Assembly (NCBI GenBank): GCA_008638375.1
Contig: CM018035.1
Location: 36,251,824 to 36,315,823 of the forward strand
Direction: 5' to 3'
Length of the DNA stretch: 64,000 nt
From: Nyssa sinensis
Taxonomy: Eukaryota; Streptophyta; Magnoliopsida; Cornales; Nyssaceae
Part shown: piece by piece, positions 1 through 12,113 of the stretch
Layout: each line of letters starts with the position of its first letter
How positions within the stretch are numbered: position 1 is the stretch's first letter
Position numbers and translations under genes: made by a program
The notes under the pieces: model-generated
Database searches by the model: none
What the model saw: the letters and a program-made list of their open reading frames with translations, nothing else
Told to the model about the DNA's origin: nothing

Positions 1-41
1 GTACCGAACTGCAGCTGAGTCCCTAAGGCTGTCTGGAAACT

Positions 42-2789
42 CTACCAGAACCGTGCAGTGAAACGTGGGTCCCTGTCAGAAACTATGGATACCGGTACCC
101 CATGTAGTCGTACTATCTCTCGAATGTACAACCTACTGAGGGCATCTGATGAGTCAGTCACTCTGATCGGTAAGAAATGGGCGGACTTCGTCAGTCTGTC
201 CACAATAACCCAAATCGCATCATGGCCCCTAGGTGACCTCGGAAGACCCATCACGAAATCCATGGTAACGTGCTTCCACTTCCACTCGGCGACCGGTAGT
301 GGCTGTAGCAAACCTCCAGGCCTCTGGTGCTCAGCCTTCACCTGCTGGCACGTGAGACACCTAGCCACAAACTGTGCCACATCTGCCTTCATCCCAGTCC
401 ACCAATACTGACGGCGCAGATCATGATACATCTTGGTGCCCCCTAGGTGCACCGCCAAGCGTGAATGGTGGAAATCCCTAAGGACATCAGTCCTAAGAGA
501 CTCGGGAACGAAGACCCTACCCCTGTATCTCAGACCAAGGTCAGAATGGACTGTCCATCCCTCAAATCCCTCGGGGCTAGCAATCCGTGCCCTGATCTGC
601 TCGGCCTCAGCATCTAGCAACTGTGCCTCTATAACTCTGGTCAGAAGGGTAGGCTGCACACACAAGCTGAATAGGGTGGCGTGTCCCTCAGACTCGGTAA
701 GCTCTAAGTCAAACTCCCCAATAACTCCCATCATCTCCCACTCTCTGATGGCTAGGCTGGCTAAGGTGCTCCTCGGCCTCCGACTGAGTGCATCAGCTAC
801 GACGTTGGCCTTCCCAGGATGGTACTGAAGGTCAAAGTCGTAGTCCTCTAGGTACTCCATCCATCTCCTCTGTCGAAGGTTCAGATCCTTCTGTGTAAAG
901 ATATACCTGAGGCTCTTGTGATCCGAGAACACCTCAAATCTCACCCCATATAAATAGTGTCGCCAGCTCTTAAGAGCAAAGATGACGGCAGCCAACTCTA
1001 GATCGTGGGTGGGGTAGTTCTTCTCATGGCTCTTCAGCTGGCGAGAACCATAAGCTACTACCCGGCCTTCCTGCATCAATACGCACCCCAGTCCCTCTCG
1101 GGAAGCATCACAGTACACTGTATAGCCCAGGCCTCCCTCGGGGATAATCAGGACGGGAGCTGAAGTCAATCTCCTCTTCAGCTCCTGAAATGACTGCTCA
1201 CAGTCGTCGGTCCACTGAAATCTGACGCCCTTGCGCGTCAGTCGGGTCATCGGTGCGGCAAGGCGGGAAAATCCCTCTACAAAACGGCGGTAGTACCCTG
1301 CTAACCCCAAGAAACTCCGTATCTCAAATACGTTCCTCGGCCTCTCCCAGCTCATAACAGAGTCGACCTTCGAAGGGTCAACAGATACTCCACTCCCAGA
1401 TACTACGTGGCCCAAAAACTGCACCTCCTGGAGCCAGAACTCGCACTTGGAGAGCTTGGCAAACAGCCGGTGCTCTCTCAAGATCTGTAGCACAGTACGT
1501 AAGTGGAAAGCATGCTCACCCTCAGAAGGTGAGTAAATCAGAATATCGTCCACAAATACCACCACGAACTGATCTATGTACTGGCCAAAGACACGGTGCA
1601 TCAAATCCATGAATGCCGCTGGGGCATTCGTCACACCAAATGGCATCACCACGAACTCAAAGTGACCATAGCGAGTGCGGAAGGCTGTCTTCGCTATGTC
1701 CTCCTCTCGCACTCTCAACTGATGATACCCAGACCGAAGATCAATCTTCGAGAAACATCTCGAACCTCTCAACTGATCAAACAAGTCATCGATCCTGGGT
1801 AACGGGTACTTGTTCTTAATAGTCACCCGGTTCAGCCTCCGGTAGTCCACACATAACCGCAACGTCCCGTCCTTCTTCTTCGCAAAGAGTGCTGAGGCAC
1901 CCCAAGGAGAAGTGCTAGGACGGATGAACCCCTTACCCTGAAGGTCAGTCAGCTGCTCTCTCAGCTCTGCTGGAGCCATGCGGTATGGTGGAATAGATAT
2001 GGGTACAGTACCGGGGATAAGCTCAATGGTAAACTCCACCTCCCGCCTCGGGGGTAAACTAGTCAAACTGTCGGGAAACACGTCAGGAAACTCCTCTACC
2101 ACTGGTGGTAATACAACCCCTGTAGCCTCACTATCCCCTGCAATCATACTAGCCAACATATAGCTATGGGCTCCCCAACTCCTAGAGTCGTACAAGGGTG
2201 GTACTAAGAAGTCCCCACGATCTCCCGTGAAATAAAAGCAATCCCCCTCAGGGGTACACACTGTAACTCTCCCCCTGAAACAATCGATGCTAGCCCGGAA
2301 GGTAAACAGCCAATCCATACCCAAGATAATGTCGAAGCTAGTCATATCAAGCACAATAAAATCAAAGCAGAGAGTACGGTCAGCTATCTCAAGTGAACAA
2401 CCCCTACAAATCCTGGTCAGTGTCACACTACCCCCAACAGGAGTATCAACACGTAGCGGTGGATATAACCGGTCTATAGTCAACCCCAATGTCATGGCAA
2501 ATGCAGTGGATATGAAAGAATGCGATGCACCAGAATCTATCAACACGCTAGCCCATGAACTGAACATAAGAAAGATACCTCGCACTACTGATGGCCCAGC
2601 AGTAGAAGCCTCTGGGGTAGTGACTGCGTATACCCTGCCCTGTACAGTCTGACCCTGTCTGCCTCCCCCTCTCTGCCCCTGCTGTCCTCCCCCTCTCGGG
2701 GCTGGAGCTCTAACACTCAATGCAGAAGATGCTGGCTGATAGTAAGGTGCTGGGGGTCTATAACCTGACTGTGTCTGGGGTAAAGGCAC
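42..2789 (-). CDS. pol: Ty3/gypsy Pol polyprotein (PR-RT-RNaseH-IN), interrupted
   Basis: Retrotransposon polyprotein that processes Gag, copies RNA into DNA and integrates it. Counting from the Met at 2789, an aspartic protease site DSGAS is at residues 85-89. The reverse transcriptase follows, with the YPLP region at 328-331 and the catalytic FVDD at 412-415. RNase H shows Asp561, Glu598 and Asp623. The integrase zinc-binding HHCC ends at Cys811/Cys814, and the core carries Asp844 and Asp905. The reading frame is open for 17 codons upstream of 2789, back to a TAG at 2843-2841, and is in frame with gag, so the Met is probably not a true start. A second TAG at 44-42 falls inside the integrase core, where relatives have Lys, so the third catalytic acidic residue and the C-terminus are cut off in this copy. 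Confidence 0.93.
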   Translation of the reverse strand: MPLPQTQSGYRPPAPYYQPASSALSVRAPAPRGGGQQGQRGGGRQGQTVQGRVYAVTTPEASTAGPSVVRGIFLMFSSWASVLIDSGASHSFISTAFAMTLGLTIDRLYPPLRVDTPVGGSVTLTRICRGCSLEIADRTLCFDFIVLDMTSFDIILGMDWLFTFRASIDCFRGRVTVCTPEGDCFYFTGDRGDFLVPPLYDSRSWGAHSYMLASMIAGDSEATGVVLPPVVEEFPDVFPDSLTSLPPRREVEFTIELIPGTVPISIPPYRMAPAELREQLTDLQGKGFIRPSTSPWGASALFAKKKDGTLRLCVDYRRLNRVTIKNKYPLPRIDDLFDQLRGSRCFSKIDLRSGYHQLRVREEDIAKTAFRTRYGHFEFVVMPFGVTNAPAAFMDLMHRVFGQYIDQFVVVFVDDILIYSPSEGEHAFHLRTVLQILREHRLFAKLSKCEFWLQEVQFLGHVVSGSGVSVDPSKVDSVMSWERPRNVFEIRSFLGLAGYYRRFVEGFSRLAAPMTRLTRKGVRFQWTDDCEQSFQELKRRLTSAPVLIIPEGGLGYTVYCDASREGLGCVLMQEGRVVAYGSRQLKSHEKNYPTHDLELAAVIFALKSWRHYLYGVRFEVFSDHKSLRYIFTQKDLNLRQRRWMEYLEDYDFDLQYHPGKANVVADALSRRPRSTLASLAIREWEMMGVIGEFDLELTESEGHATLFSLCVQPTLLTRVIEAQLLDAEAEQIRARIASPEGFEGWTVHSDLGLRYRGRVFVPESLRTDVLRDFHHSRLAVHLGGTKMYHDLRRQYWWTGMKADVAQFVARCLTCQQVKAEHQRPGGLLQPLPVAEWKWKHVTMDFVMGLPRSPRGHDAIWVIVDRLTKSAHFLPIRVTDSSDALSRLYIREIVRLHGVPVSIVSDRDPRFTARFW

Positions 2790-2840
2790 CTGGGTGGGCT
2801 GGAAATAGTGGGACCTCGAGGCGCTCTGGGAAGTCTGCCC

Positions 2841-4148
2841 CTAAGGACAGTGGGCCTTGACATGGCCCGGCTGATGACATGTATAGCACACTGGTGTGGC
2901 CCTCCAGGCCTGACTCTGAGACTGGGATGGAAGTGGTAGCTGGCTCGGTCCTGTCCCTGATCCCTGACTAGGATCTCTCTGTGGGCAATCAGCCATCCTG
3001 TGGCCAGGCTGTCCACACTGGTAGCATGTGATGGTCAGCTGTGGTGCCCCTCCTCGAGGAGTAGTAGACATAGTGGGCTGGGGTGCTAAAAGCTGCATGG
3101 GTCTCTGGGATGTAGATGGAGAAGAGGTACCGCCTCGGAACCTCTTCGGCGGTCTCCTACTAGAATGAGCTGGGACGGTCACGGTAGGCTGAGCTGGTGT
3201 AAGTGCTAGTGCTGTGGCTGGCCTGGTCTGAGTCCGGGACTCCCTAATCCCTCTGAGAGCTGTCAACTCCCTCTCTACCCTCGTGGCCCTGATCACAGCC
3301 TCCTCGTAAGTGTCAATGATGTGACCCGCCAGTCTATCCCTGATAGAGGTCTTCAGCCCCTCTAGAAAATGATAAACTCTCAGCTCCTCTACCCCAATAA
3401 TGTGCGGGGCAAACCTGCCCAATGCGGTAAACTGGGACTCATACTGTGTCACGGTCATGTCCCTCTGTAGTAAGGTCTCAAACTCTCTCCTGAACCCGAC
3501 CCTAGCAGTCGCTGGAAAGTAGTGGTCATTGAACATGGCCACAAATGCATCCCGCCCCTCTCCGAACCTGCTAATCCTGCCGGCAGATACCTTCCACCAC
3601 TGGCTCGCTAGCCCTGTAAACTGGAAGGTGGCACATCGTATCCTCAGGTGTGGCTCAACAATCCCTAGTGAGTCCAGGATCCTCACAATCTGATCCAACC
3701 ACTCCTCGGCCACCAAAGGATCAGGCTGTCCTGCAAATGACGGTGGCCTCATACGCTGAAACGCCTTCATGACGAAGGTGTCTCTGGTCTCCCCACCGGC
3801 CGCTCTGGCCGCGGCACCGGCAGCCCTGGCCTCGGCCTCAGTAGCTCTGGCCTCAGCCTCAGTGGTCCTGGCCTCCTGCATGGCACGGAAGCACTCCTGT
3901 ATAATGGTCGCCACATCCCTGGCGCCAATAGTCTGCCCCACCTCCTCCACAGGGGCTGGAGCAACATCCTCCTCAGCTGTACTATGCTCAGGAACGTCAG
4001 CTGGGGCAACTACCTCCTCAACCACGTCAGGAATAGGGGCAGCAGCTCTGGGTCTGCCACGACGAGGCTGGGCGGCACCTCGAGGCGCACCCCTACCCCT
4101 ACCCCCTCTGGGTGGTCTGCCTCTCGTAGGAGCTCGTCTAGGAGGCAT
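2841..4148 (-). CDS. gag: Ty3/gypsy Gag (capsid and nucleocapsid)
   Basis: Structural protein that forms the retrotransposon particle and binds its RNA. The Met at 4148 (MPPRRAPTRG) was chosen because it opens an Arg/Gly/Pro-rich N-terminus usual for plant gypsy Gag; an upstream Met at 4211 adds 21 residues of unrelated character. A Glu/Ala-rich segment with coiled-coil look covers residues 85-120. The retrotransposon Gag domain runs from about 140 to 300 and includes SQWW near 182-185. Two CCHC zinc knuckles lie at C375-C378-H383-C388 and C421-C424-H429-C434. The protein ends right after the second knuckle at a TAG that is in frame with pol. The intact CCHC residues suggest a fairly recent copy. 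Confidence 0.92.
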   Translation of the reverse strand: MPPRRAPTRGRPPRGGRGRGAPRGAAQPRRGRPRAAAPIPDVVEEVVAPADVPEHSTAEEDVAPAPVEEVGQTIGARDVATIIQECFRAMQEARTTEAEARATEAEARAAGAAARAAGGETRDTFVMKAFQRMRPPSFAGQPDPLVAEEWLDQIVRILDSLGIVEPHLRIRCATFQFTGLASQWWKVSAGRISRFGEGRDAFVAMFNDHYFPATARVGFRREFETLLQRDMTVTQYESQFTALGRFAPHIIGVEELRVYHFLEGLKTSIRDRLAGHIIDTYEEAVIRATRVERELTALRGIRESRTQTRPATALALTPAQPTVTVPAHSSRRPPKRFRGGTSSPSTSQRPMQLLAPQPTMSTTPRGGAPQLTITCYQCGQPGHRMADCPQRDPSQGSGTGPSQLPLPSQSQSQAWRATPVCYTCHQPGHVKAHCP

Positions 4149-4346
4149 ATCTACAAGTTCAAAAGAAAAATTCAATATCATTTTTTTTTTCACGTAGTCA
4201 CAATAAGGCATGCATTAAGACACATAATCACGTAGCACATAAGATCCTATCACATGCTGCTAACAGTTCACACTAAGTCTCATTCTCTTCTTTAGGGTCT
4301 CATGGTGTTAAACAACACCCCACAGTCTCTAGGTATTCGAACCTAT

Positions 4347-4358
4347 GCTCTGATACCA
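4347..4358 (-). other. Primer binding site of element A
   Basis: Read on the minus strand this is TGGTATCAGAGC, complementary to the 3' end of initiator tRNA-Met. It lies 3 nt inside the LTR edge at 4362, the usual place. Match to the tRNA seems to resume in the AGGTTCGA that follows, near the T-arm. Confidence 0.92.
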
Positions 4359-4361
4359 CGT

Positions 4362-6834
4362 TGTCACGCCCCGAATTCCCGACGGACCCGGGACGCGACT
4401 GACGAGACAGAAAGTAAAATAAATAAAAGGACAGAAGTAATTAAATTCAACAAACATGCATCCATCATCATCCATACATAAAGTAACATCGAATACATTG
4501 TTCATCAGTCATTCGGGCTTAAGCCCTTACATAACAAAATACAAGTCTCATGGATCACAAATACATCACGTGCTTCGCCCTCTCAGGGCATCACTAAGTC
4601 TCATGTGGCTGGAGGATCCTCATCTGAAAATGTTGCCCACGAATGGGTCAGCACAACTGCTGGTATGATGAAATGCTAATGCCAGAAATAAAGCTAAGGC
4701 GTGGCATGTGCAAAGTGTACATTTATTTCTAAATGACATTCAAACATCGCAATAATATATATATGAATGGTATGCATGACACACCCATGCACAACTCTAT
4801 GCCACACCCATGTCTCATTTACGGGTACTCCCCGATGGCACGAAGTACCAATGCAATGGCCAATTTTGGGTTTTTCACCACAGGATCTACACCCTCATAA
4901 TGCAAAGCACCATGTGCTTACCCACGCCATGTTCTCAAAGAATTCATCATATGCCAATATGCCAATGCAATCTCAATGAACATGAATCTCAATAATATAA
5001 TATGCTCGGACAATAAGAAATAAATCACTAGTCAGTTTCATATACATGCATATCTCATATGTTCGTACATCATGATTCGTGTTCTTCACTTTATTAACTT
5101 ACAAGTAACACATAACATGTGAACAACCAATTCCAAGTAAACAGGTAAACACATTACAGATAAACACATACAGCATTCCAGTCATTCACAAATATTCCTA
5201 ACTTAACTTCATTTCTAACACTAGCAAAACACCATACCTGATGGGTTGGTATCAACCCTAGAAGATCGTGAACTATATGTAACTGAACCGACGGATGAAA
5301 ATGTAGAGGATCAGATCGCCCTCTCCTGTCCTGTCAATGTCCCTAAAAGTAGAAATTACAACTCAGTCTATTGTTACTTGAATCTATGCTATTCATCAAA
5401 TTTTATGTCTTTAATTCATAAGTTTCTATTCTGCTAAATTAAACTCTACCATTGGTTTTAGAACTTTTAAGAAAATAAGTCTAGGTTCTCGTAGAACTCA
5501 ATTCGGACACCAGGGTTGAAAAGGGCAAAACAGTCATTTTGCACTTTACACGTGTCCTTACATTTCGTGACCTCTTTTCACAATTCGGACTTCACGGTTG
5601 AGTCCGGAATGTTCGAGATAATAAAATTTCACTATTTGTTTACCTAATTCGGAGTTCGTCTGACAGTGTTTCAAGTTAGGGGCATTTTGGTAATTTTAAG
5701 GGTTACTACGGGTCTTTTATTTTTCGGGACCCCGTCTCGTAAAACGGACCTCACCATTGGTCTCGAAATGGTCGAGATAGTCAAAATACACTAATGACTT
5801 GTCCCATTTGGACTCCGGGATGTTTTTGAATATTTAATTATTTAAATTAATTTAATTAATTAATTAATTAATTAATTAATTTAATTAATAATTTATTAAT
5901 ATTTTATTCATGAGGGTCAGAACATAATTACCCAAAAGTCTTGGGTCAAATTCTAATTTCTTAAAGGCTAAGGGGTCAAAATATAATTATTAAAAGTCTT
6001 GGGGTTCAAAATAGAAATAACCTAAACTTTGGTTTGAACCAGGGGGTTTTTAAACCAAAACCCTAAACCGGTTTAAAGTTCACTGAACCGACCGGTTCAG
6101 CCCCTTCCCCTTCTAACCCGGTCCAAATCAGGTTTTTTTATTTTTTTATTTTTATTTTTATTTTTTTTTATTTTATTTCATTTTTTTTTCTTTTAAACGG
6201 TGAGCCGACACGTGGCAGGGGCGGTCCACGCCCGCCCCGAACCGGACCCGAACCGACCCGGACCCGACCCGGACCCGGACAGACCCCCTTCTCCCCCCCG
6301 TTTTTCCGGCGGAGCTCCGGTCACCCTCTCCGGCGCCGGTGACCGGATTTTCAGAAAATCAAGTTTTTAAACTTGATTTTCTTCGTGTTTTCGAAGCCCC
6401 TTTCGATCCCAACTTGTTCTAAAACATTTTTGGAGCTTTTTAATATCGTTTTGAAGCTTCCAATCACAACGAAAAACCAGATCTCCCCCCCATGGTCGTG
6501 ACCTGCACCTCCTTCTTTCTCCCTCATTTTTCAACCGTTTTCTATCATTTTTGTTGCGTTTTAATCCTTACATGATGCTCTACAAGGTTCTACAATTTAA
6601 ATCAACTGAAATGCTCTAAAAAAATTTGAAACAGAAGTGACCCACTTACAAATTTTCTTGGCCGTTTCTCTCTCTAGCCGTGCCTTCCTTCTCCCTCTTG
6701 CTCCGAGCTCGAACCAGGTCTCTAACTCTCCTTCAGAGCTCTGTTTCTCTCCCTCTTTTCTGCTTCTTTCCTTCTCTTCTTTCCCACCCGAGAATACTCC
6801 CCTTTTTCCTTCACTCTCTCTCTCTCTCTCTATA

Positions 6835-6876
<42 letters not shown>

Positions 6877-7240
6877 AGACCAACCACTCTCTGCTGATTC
6901 TGCACCCCCCCACTCCCTGAATTCTACTCACACACACAACCTCACCCCATACCCCTTTGAGTGTGTAACACTCAAGGTCACACACACACACACAACCGGC
7001 ACACACACATGCACACACTGTTCTACACCCATATATATATATATTCACTTTTAAATATACACTCACAGGTACACACATATATTAAATAAATACCTTAAAT
7101 TTATACATATATAGATATACACATATATATATACATATATACATACATCCAATAATTATTATAATAATAATAGTAATAATAATAATAATAATAAAATAAT
7201 TAATTAACAATTGCAAGAATAAATAATAATAAAAAAAAAA
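4362..7240 (-). mobile_element. 5' LTR of element A, truncated
   Basis: Starts on the plus strand with TGTCACGCCCCG, which is the CGTGACA end of the LTR in element sense, directly next to the PBS. Going outward it holds a possible 5' splice site (CAGGTATGG, about 5234-5240), dyad motifs at 5587-5605 and 5746-5764, an AATT-repeat tract (about 5836-5900), AACCGGTT and GGGTCGG clusters (about 6060-6290), another GTAAGTG donor-like site (about 6643-6649), a CT tract, and a TA/CA microsatellite zone. The expected outer end (TGTAAYACCC in element sense) is missing. Confidence 0.8.
6812..6874. repeat. CT/TC microsatellite
   Basis: Nearly pure CT dinucleotide tract broken by a short TATATA. In element sense it is a GA-rich tract in the LTR leader. 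Comparable CT/GA-rich tracts occur at about 51765-51805 and 62022-62038 in other LTRs of this window. Confidence 0.9.
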
Positions 7241-10200
7241 ATTTCATGTTATAACAGGAAAACCCAGGTCTGAATCGACCATGACAGTATAGGATTTTGA
7301 GCATCGGGACTCAAAATAGACCCAGAGGGGGGGTCCCAAAGACATACCTGAGCAATCACAGAACTCACTATAGCCCCTCGAAATTGGAAATGAAGCTACG
7401 GGTTTAAAATTCAATCCGTCAAAATACACGACCAAACTGAAAATATAGAACGGGGACTTGAACCCCATGACTTTTAGGGCACGATGCAACAAGTTTCATG
7501 AAAAATGGACCTAAAATGAGGGTGCTAGAACGAGTTGCAGGTCACGGTTATCATCTTGAAAACAGACCACTTAGAGTTTGATTCGAAGCTTGAAATGCAT
7601 GTTAGATTAATGGTATGATATGCAGAAACTGTTTTGTATTGAAAACAGTGAATAACCGGGCTCAAAGTATCACGAAATTGAAAAGAAATTTTTTTGAAAA
7701 TTAGGGCTACAGTAACCTTAGAGTTGGGGACGATGAACAGTGCCGGGTATCGGGTCGGGCCCCGACCCGACTAAAAACTGGTGAACCGTTTAAAATGAAA
7801 CTGTGTCGTTTTGAACCTGAATTAATTTAAATTAAACCTTAGGGCTGACGTCATCATGACGTCAGCACTGTAATAGAACCGGTTAGAACCGGACTGGACC
7901 GGACAGGTTGCCTTTGATATGAACTGAACCCTCTAATTTAGTTTAAGACTTTTGAATAATTACAAACTGACCCCGACTGTTTAACAAAATTCCCCTATGG
8001 CACAGATTTTGAGATTTTTATGCAATTATACCCCTGGAAAATTAATAAAAATAATAAAATAATTATTTAATTATTTTGTTAAAAGAGAATAATTACCATA
8101 TTGCCCCTGGACCTTAATAAGGTCAAACAGAGTCCAAATTTAATAATTAAATAGTGCAATCTTACTATTTCGGGCATTCCAGACTCAACGGCGGAGTCCG
8201 AATTGTGAAAAAAAGTCCCGAAAAATAAAGACACGTAAAGGATAAAATAACCAAAATACTCCGGTGTCCAATCAAGGCAAGCCATATATGTATTCCTACT
8301 ATCTTGGACCTTCTAAGTCCAATGGTGAGGTCTACGACATGAGAAGAGGTCCCAAAAAATTGAGACTCGTAAAAATGCCAAAATGACCAAATTATCCCTA
8401 GTACCCTAAAGCCAAATTGAAACTAGAGAAAGCCTAAACTGACTTTCTTCGACTCTCTGGACTCAATAATAGAGTCTATTCGACCAAAAGAAGTGTCTAA
8501 AATAAAAAGACATAAAATTTGATGAATAGCATCTGTCAGATGACTATGGACTGAAATATTGCCGAAGTATTAAACTCAGGCAAGTACGAAGAAATAAAGT
8601 ATGAAAAGACACGACCCGTTAACATGTGAAGTAAATAACTTTAAATCAAAGTTAATGGAGCTACCAGAAGAGTATAGGTTGAAATGAATTAAATTTCTAA
8701 CATAATAAATTGTGTCGTTGGTTAGGAGTATGAGTTAAATCGGTTAGGATGAAATACGATTGAAGCATAAGTTAAGAAACATCGATAGATGATATTGCAG
8801 TGAATGTGAAGTTAATGAGACTGTTTATGAATTGTTCTTAGGAATTACAGAGGAAGTGGGAAAGCGCACTTTAGCACTAACCCTAAAGGACCGAGGTGAG
8901 TAACCCTGTATTTGAACTGGAGATTTAACTCCATATATTTGAAGAAGTTTTAAGTTCAAGTAATTGCAGCCTTTGAATATCAAATTCAGTCTTTATATGA
9001 TTTCGTTCTTTTAAAATATTTTGTTATGACATGCTTGATGAATGTTTTATATTCAGCTCTTTTCTTGAAAATATTTAGCATGTCTAAATCAAATGCAAAT
9101 CTCTTTAAAAATTCTAAATTTAATTATCACATGTATTTGAAGCTCTATTGTAGAAGTTATACATTTCATGTTTTAAATACTCATGAACGTATCTATTGAA
9201 AAAGTCATGTGATAAATGTTTTACAAGATAAACAATACTAAGTAACCACCACATGTGACGTTGAAATCCTTCAGGATTCAACTATGACACGAATAAATGC
9301 CCGGTAGAAAGATCTAATCCCCCAGGCAAATGAGATATCTCCATTGTAGCATTGCAGTAAAACGGGAGTCTGGTTCGAAACAGATTCCACCTAATTAAAG
9401 AGAAAAGATGACAAGTGATTTTGAAAATGAAAGCAGGTTTTACCCTCATTTTCAAAATACATATTTATGTGTTTTAAAGTTATATACTTTATTAACGAAG
9501 TACGAGTTTAGTTTGAACACTTTAATTGTTTCAAAGCTATCTGTTTATGAAATACATATGTTTCGAGTTTTATATACTCTATTTAAGGATGACATGTTAT
9601 GTTATATGTTTTGAAGTTCATAAGTATAAGCATAGCTTGAATGTTTTAAATGTTTCAAGCCATCCGTTTTGAGAATGCATATATTCTGTGTTCTAAATTG
9701 TACGAACAATTGGTAATGAATATTTTATAAACTCTCAAGTGATAAACCACTACCAGTTGAAAACCCCATGACGAATGCAAGAATTACTCACAAGCTTAGA
9801 TTAGCTTACCCGGACTTTGTTCGGATCCCCCTTTCAGGTAAATGACAAAAGGCAGTTTTTGATTTGAAGACGAAGACAATGGATCTGCCATTTTGAGAAG
9901 TTGTACTTAAGTAGTTTCCTTATGAAGCCATGTGAATTTTTAGTACAAACTCCTGTAGTAGTAGACAGTGCAAAATATGTATTAAGCCCTCAGGGCAGTG
10001 ATATGTAATATTATAAAGTCTTTAAGTTTTTAGATATGCTCTGAATGTATGATTATACATGTATACCGAAATGTGAAGAGCGGCAGTACCGGACGGATGT
10101 GCAAATTTTAAATAAGAAAGAAAAGAAAAAAGTTTTTCACGCTTCCGCAACCACTTGAAACACATCTATTCGATACCGCTGCAAATGCGAGCCTTCGCCC

Positions 10201-10270
10201 AAGGGTCCTCGGGCCTGAGGGTAGCGGTCGCGATGCGAAATCCGCAGAGGGTGGGTTTCGGGTCGTGACA
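7241..10270 (+). mobile_element. Plus-strand LTR, 5'-truncated
   Basis: Ends with GGGTCGTGACA at 10270, the typical LTR end of this superfamily. It contains a GGGTCGGGCCCCGACCC block near 7750, AACCGG motifs near 7875, dyad motifs at 8181-8199, 8315-8333 and 8456-8477, and a donor-like GAGGTGAGTAA at 8893-8903. The first part of the LTR is absent: the sequence begins inside it at the head-to-head junction near 7240. No tRNA-Met PBS follows 10270, so the start of the interior is deleted or decayed. An antisense B-box-like palindrome lies at about 7451-7466. Confidence 0.72.
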
Positions 10271-11240
10271 ATATACTTGTAAACACACAACATAAATATA
10301 TATTAAAATATACATATTTGTATATTTTCCGACCCTCGGTCCTTTTGTAGTAAATTTTAACTACTGTTTCAAATCTCGTAGAGCGAGCCAGTTTGCTCTA
10401 GTATTTTATAACCTAAATTAAGCTATAAATTTTAAATCTCGATAAGTACGAGGGGAGTTGATATCCTAAATAGATTGATGACGTACCAGAAATGTGAAAA
10501 GTCTTGAGTAAGTTATAGATAAACCTTGATAGGGTAAGGATGAATAGACTTTTGAAGACAAGTATTAAATAAACAAGTCTGTTAGAAGTTGACATTTTGA
10601 AATGCAGATGATTTTGAGAAAAGGCTATATATGAGGAATAAGTGTTAAAAAAGATTTGATAAATCTTAGAAATGATCCAAGTAGTAGATTTGATATGAAT
10701 AAAGGATGGTACTTTGTCAAGCTAAGTGAAAATAAGTAATAAACAATCCTGAGTAACTTTTAGGGATTAATGTAATCTAAATGATAGCAAAAAGACTGAA
10801 AGTGTTGTAAATCAATTAGAGACGAAATTGTGAAAATACTACAAGAATGCTTACAAGTATAGAAGAAAGTAAAGATCCGTGAACAGTAAAGAATTATGAA
10901 TTGTATTGATTTTAGGAAGCTTAAACCATTTTGATAAAATCTCAGACAAGATGTAATCATGTGATTATATGACTCAGAAAAGACACAAAGTATATAGAAA
11001 CTTCTAGTATTATAAAAAGAAATTCTCTAAAGAAAGGAATTAGTTAAATAATGATTGAAGAAAAACGTAATGTATGATAGAGAACAGAAACCATGATCAG
11101 TGTTAGAATTCATACAGAAATATAAAACAATATAAAAGAGAATTGAGTATATCCAAAGGACTTATGAAAATGAGCATAGAGTTTTCTAGATTACGAGCGT
11201 TCAAGTTTTGTACACAAAACTCAATTTAAGGGGGCTAGAA
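10271..11240 (+). mobile_element. Remnant interior of plus-strand LTR element, with PPT
   Basis: About 970 bp of AT-rich DNA without any ORF of note lies between two plus-strand LTRs. The last bases, 11228-11240, read AAGGGGGCTAGAA, a polypurine tract directly before TGTAAGACCC. The preceding words (acaaaactcaatttaag) match the same place in elements B and D. The short length shows a large internal deletion. Confidence 0.75.
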
Positions 11241-12080
11241 TGTAAGACCCGACCCGAATAAAATAGAATGAATCCATTTATATCCTAAAAGAGTCAAATA
11301 ATAATACCGAGATTTGACCAAGCCACGAGCATAGTACCAAAAGTAAATCGAGACCAACTCAGACCAAGAATAGTAGATCCCAAATCTATCACGATGAGTA
11401 ATATACAGTAGATGAGTACGAGTACTGAGGCAATTAGTTAAAGCTATAATCTCAGGGAATTACGAGATTAAGAAAATCAAAGTACGAGTAGACCAAGCCG
11501 AAGAATGTAATACACTGACCCGAGATATGACACGTAAATTGAGGTAGACCAGGTCGAGTAGTGTAATCCCAATTGTAACTGAATATGAATTCTTTATGAA
11601 CGAAGCATAGTTTTGTAATATTCAACGAGTTAAAACACACAGTAGAGTTACAATCACATCCAAGGTACCCCGAGATCATCAGTCTAAGGAAATCGGGCAG
11701 TACGGGGAATCATGCCATAGATCTGTACATACCTCGATATACGTGCATAATATATTAAAAGTACACATGTAAATATATTGAGAATATACATATATATAAG
11801 TATATATATGTGTATGTATACAGAGTATATATATACATGTATAAATATATGTATAAGTACATATATATAAAGATATATGTATAGTATTTGAAATATAAAT
11901 TATGTATTATAAAATATATGTATATAATATACAAAATATATATATATATATACACACACATTAAGCATGCAATGCATGTAGTAATTGTGTGTGCTGGCAA
12001 GGGTGTCGACAACAGTAGGGCAAGTAGAGTACAAGTGTGTGTTTCATGTGTGTGTAGTATGTGTGAGATGAAACATTATA

Positions 12081-12113
<33 letters not shown>

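Larger units (their letters stand above)
1..7240 (-). mobile_element. Ty3/gypsy LTR retrotransposon A (partial)
   Basis: Minus-strand element cut by the left edge of the window. In element order it shows part of a 5' LTR (to 4362), a PBS matching initiator tRNA-Met (4347-4358), gag (4148-2841) and pol (2840 to the edge). The protein order protease, reverse transcriptase, RNase H, integrase is that of Ty3/gypsy. Two CCHC knuckles, the tRNA-Met PBS and large LTRs fit the Tekay/Del chromovirus group, but the chromodomain that would confirm this lies beyond the left edge. The LTR is broken near 7240, where it meets a plus-strand LTR head-to-head. Two in-frame TAG codons suggest this copy is no longer autonomous. 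Confidence 0.9.

Noticed and set aside
6637..7078. Several ORFs of 82-124 codons
   Set aside because: They translate the CT and CA microsatellites into Leu/Ser or Arg/Glu repeats.
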